From assembly GCA_017400025.1 (NCBI GenBank), contig JAFQAF010000027.1, forward strand, positions 1 through 10,641: a stretch of 10,641 nt of DNA, given 5' to 3'. The position numbers and the translations under genes were made by a program. The notes below the pieces were generated by a model. That model was not told where the DNA came from, made no database searches, and worked only from the letters and a program-made list of their open reading frames with translations. Source of the DNA: Oscillospiraceae bacterium. GTDB lineage: Bacteria; Bacillota_A; Clostridia; Oscillospirales; Ruminococcaceae. Below are positions 6,393 to 10,641 of this stretch, piece by piece; within the stretch, counting starts at the first letter, position 1, and each line of letters starts with the position of its first letter.

Positions 6393-6815
6393 GTGGAAAC
6401 CATTAAATACACATATACCGTACCCGGCGATGACTTTACCGCTGCCGGGCAGGCATCGACAGACCTGAAAAGAAAGCTGAAAGTGATGGGCGTGGACTCC
6501 AAAAGCCTGCGCAACATAAACATTGCCCTGTATGAGGGCGAAATAAACCTGGCAATCCACGCCGGCGGCGGTGAAATAACCGTGCTGGTGCACCCGGACA
6601 GGGTGGAAATGTTCCTGGATGACAACGGCCCGGGTATAGCAGATATTGACCTGGCACTGACAGAGGGCTATTCCGGCGCAAGCGACGCCGTGCGCAGCCT
6701 TGGTTTTGGCGCGGGCATGGGTCTGCCTAATATGAAAAAATATGCCGATGAATTTTACATAGAGAGCGAAGTGGGCAAAGGCACCCACATAAAAATGGTG
6801 GTTTATCTGCGGTAA
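6393..6815 (+). CDS. RsbW/SpoIIAB-like anti-sigma-type GHKL ATPase
   Basis: A 140-aa ATP-binding protein of the size and layout of SpoIIAB/RsbW Ser-kinase anti-sigma factors. Visible boxes: N-box YEGEINLAIHA with E48 and N52; G1 DDNGPGI (76-82); a long G2 lid with GFGAGMGLPNMKKYAD (104-119); and the closing GKGTH (128-132). Known relatives bind a sigma factor and phosphorylate an STAS anti-anti-sigma partner; neither partner is encoded here. The start is GTG at 6393, supported by GAGAGGAG about 8 nt upstream and by the tight 3-bp spacing to the DRTGG gene. A later start would lose the first beta strand. It is distinct from the GHKL protein of the hydrogenase operon, which has a different lid and a C-terminal extension. 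A partner of the DRTGG and hydrogenase-like proteins is inferred from neighbourhood. Confidence 0.87.
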   Translation: METIKYTYTVPGDDFTAAGQASTDLKRKLKVMGVDSKSLRNINIALYEGEINLAIHAGGGEITVLVHPDRVEMFLDDNGPGIADIDLALTEGYSGASDAVRSLGFGAGMGLPNMKKYADEFYIESEVGKGTHIKMVVYLR

Positions 6816-6842
6816 AAGCAGGAATATATGTGTATTTCAGTG

Positions 6843-6859
6843 GTACAGCGGTACTGTAC
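6843..6859 (+). terminator. Weak hairpin after the ATPase gene
   Basis: GTACAG (6843-6848) pairs with CTGTAC (6854-6859) over a 5-nt loop, 27 bp after the stop, with a T-run (6864-6869) a few bases later. The stem is short and the T-run is displaced, so termination would be partial at best. The octamer CTGTACGG occurs here (6854-6861) and again at 6891-6898. Confidence 0.3.
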
Positions 6860-6943
6860 GGAATTTTTTGAAAAATTTTTATAAAACATTCTGTACGGCC
6901 ACAAACAGATAAAAATATATCTATAGATTTACACATATTTTAC

Positions 6944-6963
6944 TGATTATACATTTATAATCA
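6944..6963. promoter_or_regulatory. Palindrome over a possible -10 box upstream of the LRR lipoprotein gene
   Basis: TGATTATA-CATT-TATAATCA is a perfect 8+4+8 inverted repeat. Its right arm contains TATAAT (6956-6961), which could be the -10 of a promoter for the lipoprotein gene. TTTACA at 6928-6933 is the best -35-like box, but the spacing to TATAAT is 22 nt. The symmetry and position suggest an operator. It could also be chance in AT-rich DNA. Confidence 0.4.
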
Positions 6964-7022
6964 ATATGACACTGCCCGTAAAACAGAGAATATATGAATA
7001 CAACAGAATAAGGAGAAGGACC

Positions 7023-8783
7023 ATGAAAAAGATAATTTCGTTTATGGCTGCAGTTTTTGTGCTGTGCCGGCTGCTGACCGGCTGCGGCAAGGGTGAGCCG
7101 GTGCAGTGGAAAGACGAAAAGTTCCGCCGGCTGGTCTATGCTGCCCTGGAAAAAGACGACAGCGAGACAGTGACCACAAAGGACCTGGATAAAATCACAC
7201 AGCTTTTCCTGCTGGGTGATGAACAGCTGCATTTCAGCATCAGCGTGCAGGACAGCCTGGGCCGCCGGAATGTGGGCATAACCGATGAGGGCAGAATATA
7301 TATCGGTGACAGCCATTACGAAAAGTGCACTGATATGTCCCTGGAGGACCTGGCAAACTTCAAAAATCTTGTGTACATAACCATTTATGGCGCAGAGTAT
7401 GACAATGTGGATTTTGCAGAAAACATGCCGGACCTTGTTTCCATAAACATGTATCACTGCGGTGTGGAGGATATATCCGGCCTGGCAGACTGCGATGAAC
7501 TGGAAGCCGTCAGCTTCACATTTGGCGCTATAGAGGATATATCCGCTCTGGAGGGCAAGAAAAAGCTGACACACATAGACCTTTCCCACAACTGTATCAG
7601 TGATATTTCCCCTCTTTCTGACCTCAGTCTGAGAAGGGAAAGTAAAAACGAAAGTGTGTGGATAACACTGGCCCACAACAGGATAAAGGATATTTCCCCT
7701 CTGCTGGGCAGGGAATACCAGATGTGGGACAAAGTACCTGCATACTGCTACAGCTATATTGATTTGGGCTATAACAGCATATCTGACCTTTCACCTTTTG
7801 CAAATCATACCTATGTGGGCAGCTGGGTGCTCAACGGCAACGAAATCACAGATGCCGCACCGCTGCTTGACCTGAAGCCAAACCCGGAGAAAAAGGCAGA
7901 CTACAATATTTTTTATCTTTATGACAACCCTGCAGAGAGCTTCCACCACCTGAAGGACTGCCCAGCAAACATAATGTTTGAGGAAGAAAAGCTGGAAGAA
8001 GCAAAGCCAATTGAATGGCAGGACAGTGAGTTTGAAAGAATGCTGGCACTGCGCCTTGGCAAAAACCCGGGAGAAATTTACAGCCGTGATCTGGAAAACA
8101 TAACCCATCTGTATGTTATGGGGGACTACATGGCCATAAACGGCCTGGTCGACAGCTACACAGGCGTGAACCTGGCCACCCGCAAAGACTACACTGACCA
8201 CTTTGTCCTGCTGAAACACATAAACGGCAAGGAAACCGAAGGCCCGGCAGAAAAACAGGGCAATATAAAATCTATTGCAGACCTGGCAAACTTCCCGAAT
8301 CTTGTTTACTGTATGATAAACTATCAGCAGATAGAAAACCTGGATATGCCCGGGGCTGTGCCCAGTGTGCAGAGCCTGATACTGCGAAACAACAGAATAA
8401 AGGATATAGCCGGAATAAAGAATTTTTACAACGTAAGGTCGCTGAACCTGGCCTGCAATGAAATAGAGGACATCACACCGCTGGGTGTGCTGGAACTGCC
8501 TGCAGTCCACACACTGGACCTTAAAAGAAACCGCATCAGCGATATTTCCATGCTATTTGGGCTGAAAGAGGCGGGATATGTGAATCTGATGATGAATGAC
8601 ATCACAGACGCTTCCCCTCTGGCAGATGTGGACACAATAAGTGCGCTGTATCTGGATTTCAATAATATTTCCGACATATCCTTCCTGGAAAAATGCAAAG
8701 TTTACGAACTGCATATCCAGGGCAATCCTATAAAAGACTATTCCTGCATACGGGACTACACAAATGTTTACGGTGCAGGCTGA
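7023..8783 (+). CDS. Leucine-rich-repeat surface lipoprotein with an internal duplication
   Basis: A 586-aa predicted lipoprotein. The signal peptide is MKKIISFMAAVFVLCRLLTG with lipobox LLTGC and lipidated C21. The mature protein holds two homologous halves. VQWKDEKF (27-34) and DLDKITQLFLLGD (54-66) in the first match IEWQDSEF (330-337) and DLENITHLYVMGD (356-368) in the second. Each half then has a DLANF-x-NLVY segment (110-118 and 420-429) followed by SDS22/internalin-type LRRs with N-x-I-x-DISPL-like turns (for example 190-198, 219-227, 480-487, 503-509, 548-553). LRRs of this kind bind proteins or surface ligands; the ligand is unknown. The start at 7023 is chosen because AGGAGAAGG sits just before it and the signal peptide begins there; an in-frame ATG at 6966 would add 19 charged residues and lacks an RBS. 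It sits between the ATPase and hydrogenase-like genes and interrupts an otherwise compact signalling cassette. Confidence 0.88.
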   Translation: MKKIISFMAAVFVLCRLLTGCGKGEPVQWKDEKFRRLVYAALEKDDSETVTTKDLDKITQLFLLGDEQLHFSISVQDSLGRRNVGITDEGRIYIGDSHYEKCTDMSLEDLANFKNLVYITIYGAEYDNVDFAENMPDLVSINMYHCGVEDISGLADCDELEAVSFTFGAIEDISALEGKKKLTHIDLSHNCISDISPLSDLSLRRESKNESVWITLAHNRIKDISPLLGREYQMWDKVPAYCYSYIDLGYNSISDLSPFANHTYVGSWVLNGNEITDAAPLLDLKPNPEKKADYNIFYLYDNPAESFHHLKDCPANIMFEEEKLEEAKPIEWQDSEFERMLALRLGKNPGEIYSRDLENITHLYVMGDYMAINGLVDSYTGVNLATRKDYTDHFVLLKHINGKETEGPAEKQGNIKSIADLANFPNLVYCMINYQQIENLDMPGAVPSVQSLILRNNRIKDIAGIKNFYNVRSLNLACNEIEDITPLGVLELPAVHTLDLKRNRISDISMLFGLKEAGYVNLMMNDITDASPLADVDTISALYLDFNNISDISFLEKCKVYELHIQGNPIKDYSCIRDYTNVYGAG

Positions 8784-8785
8784 AC

Positions 8786-8800
8786 TGCCGCCCTGCGGCA
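8786..8800 (+). other. Short GC-rich hairpin between the lipoprotein and hydrogenase-like genes
   Basis: TGCCGC pairs with GCGGCA around a 3-nt loop, starting 2 nt after the lipoprotein stop codon. No U-tract follows, so it is not a standard terminator. It could stabilise or process the mRNA. Functional significance is uncertain. Confidence 0.3.
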
Positions 8801-8820
8801 CAATATATAAACCCAAGCGT

Positions 8821-8837
8821 AAGAAGGTGATTTTACG
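8821..8837 (+). promoter_or_regulatory. Near-perfect Shine-Dalgarno followed by an ACG start
   Basis: AAGAAGGTGAT (8821-8831) matches the full anti-SD complement AAGGAGGTGAT at 10 of 11 positions. The triplet at the right distance is ACG (8835-8837), 7 nt after the AGG core. An in-frame TAA lies at 8820-8822, and no ATG, GTG, TTG or ATT/ATC/ATA triplet occurs in frame between it and 8837, so this fixes the likely start of the hydrogenase-like gene. Confidence 0.7.
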
Positions 8838-10094
8838 GAAAAGAAATATACACACTCCGTTACTCTGGACAGAGACCTGTGCCAGGGCTGTATCAACTGT
8901 ATAAAACGCTGTCCTACAGAGGCAATCCGTGTGCGAGACGGCAAGGCCGTAATACTTGAGGGCAGATGCATAGACTGCGGCGAGTGCATACGCGTGTGCC
9001 CGCACCACGCCAAAAAGGCCATATACAATGTGCTGGAGGACTACACCCACTTCAAGCATCTGGTGGCACTGCCTGCCCCCAGCCTGTATGCACAGTTCAA
9101 CAACCTGCACGACACCGAAACAGTGCTGGCCGGCCTGCTGGACATAGGTTTTGACAGCTTTTTTGAGGTTGCCCGTGCTGCCGAGCTGGTGAGTGACGCC
9201 ACAAGAAAAATCATAGACAATCTGCCCAAACCGGTTATCTCCTCCGCCTGCCCTGCAGTGGTGCGTCTGATAAAGGTGCGTTTTCCGGAGCTGATAAACC
9301 ATGTGCTGCCCTTTGTTTCCCCTATGGAGCTGGCCGCACGTCTGGCAAAGGCTGAAATAATGGAAAAAACCGGGCTGAAAGAGGAAGAGATAGGCTGCAT
9401 ATTTATCTCCCCCTGCCCTGCAAAGATAACAGCCATAAACAACCCTATAGGCAGCAAAAGCAGCAGTGTGGACGGCGCAGTGGCAATGAAGGATGTATAT
9501 CCCCTGCTGCTGGGCGCAATGAAACACCCCAGCAAAACAGCGGACGCTTCTGCCGGCAGGATAGGCATAAGCTGGGCCAGCAGCGGCGGTGAAAGTGCCG
9601 GGCTGGTGAAGGTGGAAAGCTATCTGGCCTGCGACGGCATAGAAAACGTAATCCGTGTGCTGGAAGACCTGGAGGATGATAAATTCCGCAATCTGGAATT
9701 TGTGGAACTGAACGCCTGCCCGGGCGGCTGTGTGGGCGGTGTGCTGACAGTGGAAAACCCATTTATTGCAAAGACAAAGCTGAAGGCAATCCGCAAATAT
9801 ATGCCGGTTTCAATGAACAATCTGGGCAAAAGCATACCAAACCATATGCTGTGGGACACAGAGCTGGTGTACAACCCTGTATTTGAACTGGAAGGCGACA
9901 GAATGGAACGCTTCAAAAAATACAGCGAGCTGGAACGGCTGCTGGAAGAACTGCCGGGGCTGGACTGCGGCTTCTGCGGTGCACCGAACTGCCACAGCTT
10001 TGCAGATGACGTGATACGCGGCTATGCCAAAAAGTCTGACTGCGTGGTGCTGATGAGAAGAAAGCTGGACAAAATCAAGTCCGAACTGGAATAG
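8835..10094 (+). CDS. Putative sensory [FeFe]-hydrogenase-like protein with a C-terminal Fe-S domain; apparent ACG start
   Basis: A 419-aa protein, counted from the ACG. It has two N-terminal [4Fe-4S] motifs (C16/19/22/26 and C45/48/51/55), then a hydrogenase H-domain (about 70-325). H-cluster loops are SSACPAV (136-142), SPCPAK (192-197) and NACPGGCVGG (293-302), so all four ligands C139, C194, C295 and C299 are present. Ala138 replaces the proton-relay cysteine, and L2 lacks the usual Met and the K-x-x-E tail. Thermotoga HydS-type sensory hydrogenases likewise have Ala for that Cys. In place of a PAS domain, a third cluster motif ends the protein: CGFCGAPNC plus C403 (C378/381/386/403), like the 'FES' domain of RnfB. 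Hence a sensory or otherwise non-catalytic group C/D relative is likely. A GTG at 8931 is the first standard start but would delete the first cluster motif and has no RBS. The next DRTGG gene starts 9 bp downstream. Codons are ATA-rich, as for a regulator. Confidence 0.88.
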   Translation, partial: TEKKYTHSVTLDRDLCQGCINCIKRCPTEAIRVRDGKAVILEGRCIDCGECIRVCPHHAKKAIYNVLEDYTHFKHLVALPAPSLYAQFNNLHDTETVLAGLLDIGFDSFFEVARAAELVSDATRKIIDNLPKPVISSACPAVVRLIKVRFPELINHVLPFVSPMELAARLAKAEIMEKTGLKEEEIGCIFISPCPAKITAINNPIGSKSSSVDGAVAMKDVYPLLLGAMKHPSKTADASAGRIGISWASSGGESAGLVKVESYLACDGIENVIRVLEDLEDDKFRNLEFVELNACPGGCVGGVLTVENPFIAKTKLKAIRKYMPVSMNNLGKSIPNHMLWDTELVYNPVFELEGDRMERFKKYSELERLLEELPGLDCGFCGAPNCHSFADDVIRGYAKKSDCVVLMRRKLDKIKSELE

Positions 10095-10103
10095 GAGTAC
10101 ATA

Positions 10104-10433
10104 ATGACCTTTATAGAATTCTGCGAAAAATACGGTCTGAAGCCTTTGTCAAAAGGTGAGGACAGAGAAATAGCCGGCGGCTTTGCAGGCGACCTGCACA
10201 GCTGGGCAATGGCAAAGTGTGAAGAAAACTTTGCCTGGTTTACAATTATGGGCAACATAAACACAGTGGCCGTGGCCTCTCTCAATGATGTGGCCGGTGT
10301 GGTGCTGTGCCAGAACAGCCCTATGAACCGGCAGGCACTGGAAAAGGCACAGGAAGAGGGCATAACAATCTATGCCACAGACAAATCCATGTTCGAAATG
10401 TGCGGCCTGCTGTACAACGAGCTCAATCCTTAA
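10104..10433 (+). CDS. Single-domain DRTGG protein (second copy)
   Basis: A 109-aa soluble protein of the DRTGG family. Visible motifs: IAGGFAGDLHSWAM (23-36), AWFTIMGNINTVAVASL (44-60), DVAGVVLC (62-69) and the end SMFEMCGLLYNEL. The glycine-rich G-D-L-x-SW segment and the MGNINTVAVA segment are the parts I associate with the domain. The end matches the MF-x-x-CG-x-LY pattern of the copy at 6048, but the rest has diverged, so the pair may form a heterodimer rather than be redundant (inference). The RBS is GGAG, 7 nt before the ATG and overlapping the end of the hydrogenase-like gene region (9-bp gap), so the two are cotranscribed. Confidence 0.8.
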   Translation: MTFIEFCEKYGLKPLSKGEDREIAGGFAGDLHSWAMAKCEENFAWFTIMGNINTVAVASLNDVAGVVLCQNSPMNRQALEKAQEEGITIYATDKSMFEMCGLLYNELNP

Positions 10434-10438
10434 AAGCT

Positions 10439-10641
10439 ATGGAAAATATAGTTTACAGACAGCAAATCCCTACCCCACGGCAGTTCAACAATCTGACAGA
10501 AAGTGTGGGCTGGGGTACAAGAGATGAGAAAACAGTGGAAAAGGCCCTGAGCAACAGCCTGTACTGCCTTTGTGCCTTTGACGGGGAAGAAATTGTCGGT
10601 TTTGCCCGCATAATCGGTGACGAAACCATATTTCTCTATAT
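10439..10641 (+). CDS. GNAT-family N-acetyltransferase, 5' part only
   Basis: The first 67 complete codons of an open frame that continues past the window. It begins MENIVYRQQIPTPRQFNNL, then SVGWGTRDEKTVEKALSNSL, then FDGEEIVGFARIIGDETIFLY. The IP-x-P-x-QF-x-x-L opening, SVGW, NSLYCL and the beta-strand pair EEIVGFARIIGD are the usual N-terminal half of small GNAT acetyltransferases. The acetyl-CoA binding loop lies outside the window. It starts 5 bp after the second DRTGG gene with no clear Shine-Dalgarno, so it may be translated by coupling. The substrate is unknown, and I see no functional link to hydrogen metabolism. Confidence 0.82.
   Translation, partial: MENIVYRQQIPTPRQFNNLTESVGWGTRDEKTVEKALSNSLYCLCAFDGEEIVGFARIIGDETIFLY

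Noticed and set aside
6966..7022. Upstream in-frame ATG for the LRR lipoprotein
   Set aside because: It would put about 19 mostly polar and charged residues before a textbook lipoprotein signal peptide and has no RBS; AGGAGAAGG directly precedes the ATG at 7023.
8931..10094. GTG start at 8931 for the sensory hydrogenase-like gene
   Set aside because: It has no Shine-Dalgarno and would remove the first four-cysteine ferredoxin motif, which is intact and in frame upstream together with a near-perfect SD.

Overview
The window looks like a chromosomal segment of an anaerobic, H2-producing Clostridia-type Firmicute. It carries an NADH-linked [FeFe]-hydrogenase operon, AGGAGG-type ribosome binding sites, Gram-positive style hairpin-plus-U terminators, a lipoprotein with a Gram-positive type signal, and a perfect Rex-type operator. 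I cannot name the genus. No mobile element, tRNA, rRNA or CRISPR array was seen.

Left part (minus strand). Positions 1-602 hold a partial two-TM YcxB-like membrane protein. Its promoter overlaps a cluster of TGTA/TACA palindromes. A strong terminator (664-692) separates it from the hydrogenase operon, which runs right to left: NuoE-like hydC/hndA (5229-5729), a stand-alone GHKL ATPase (4674-5225), thioredoxin-like hndB (4295-4669), NuoF-like hydB/hndC (2492-4279) and catalytic hydA/hndD (719-2470). This is the HndABCD layout of electron-bifurcating, NAD(P)-linked [FeFe]-hydrogenases with an ATPase gene inserted. A good extended -10 promoter and a perfect TTTGTTAA-N4-TTAACAAA site sit just upstream of hydC, so control by the NADH/NAD+ sensor Rex is likely.

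Right part (plus strand, divergent). After a 318-bp AT-rich control region comes a signalling cassette: a DRTGG-domain protein (6048-6389), an RsbW/SpoIIAB-like ATPase (6393-6815), a leucine-rich-repeat lipoprotein (7023-8783), a putative sensory [FeFe]-hydrogenase-like protein (8835-10094), a second DRTGG protein (10104-10433) and the start of a GNAT acetyltransferase (10439 to the edge). The hydrogenase-like protein keeps all four H-cluster cysteine ligands but has Ala at the proton-relay cysteine position. It also has an apparent ACG start codon behind a near-perfect Shine-Dalgarno sequence.

How the parts may work together (inference): the left operon couples NADH and ferredoxin oxidation to H2 evolution. 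The right cassette may sense H2 or redox state through an H-cluster and relay this through the DRTGG and GHKL proteins, back to hydrogenase expression or activity. The catalytic genes almost avoid the Ile codon ATA, while the regulators, including the ATPase embedded in the catalytic operon, use it heavily. That fits high expression of the enzyme and low expression of the signalling parts.
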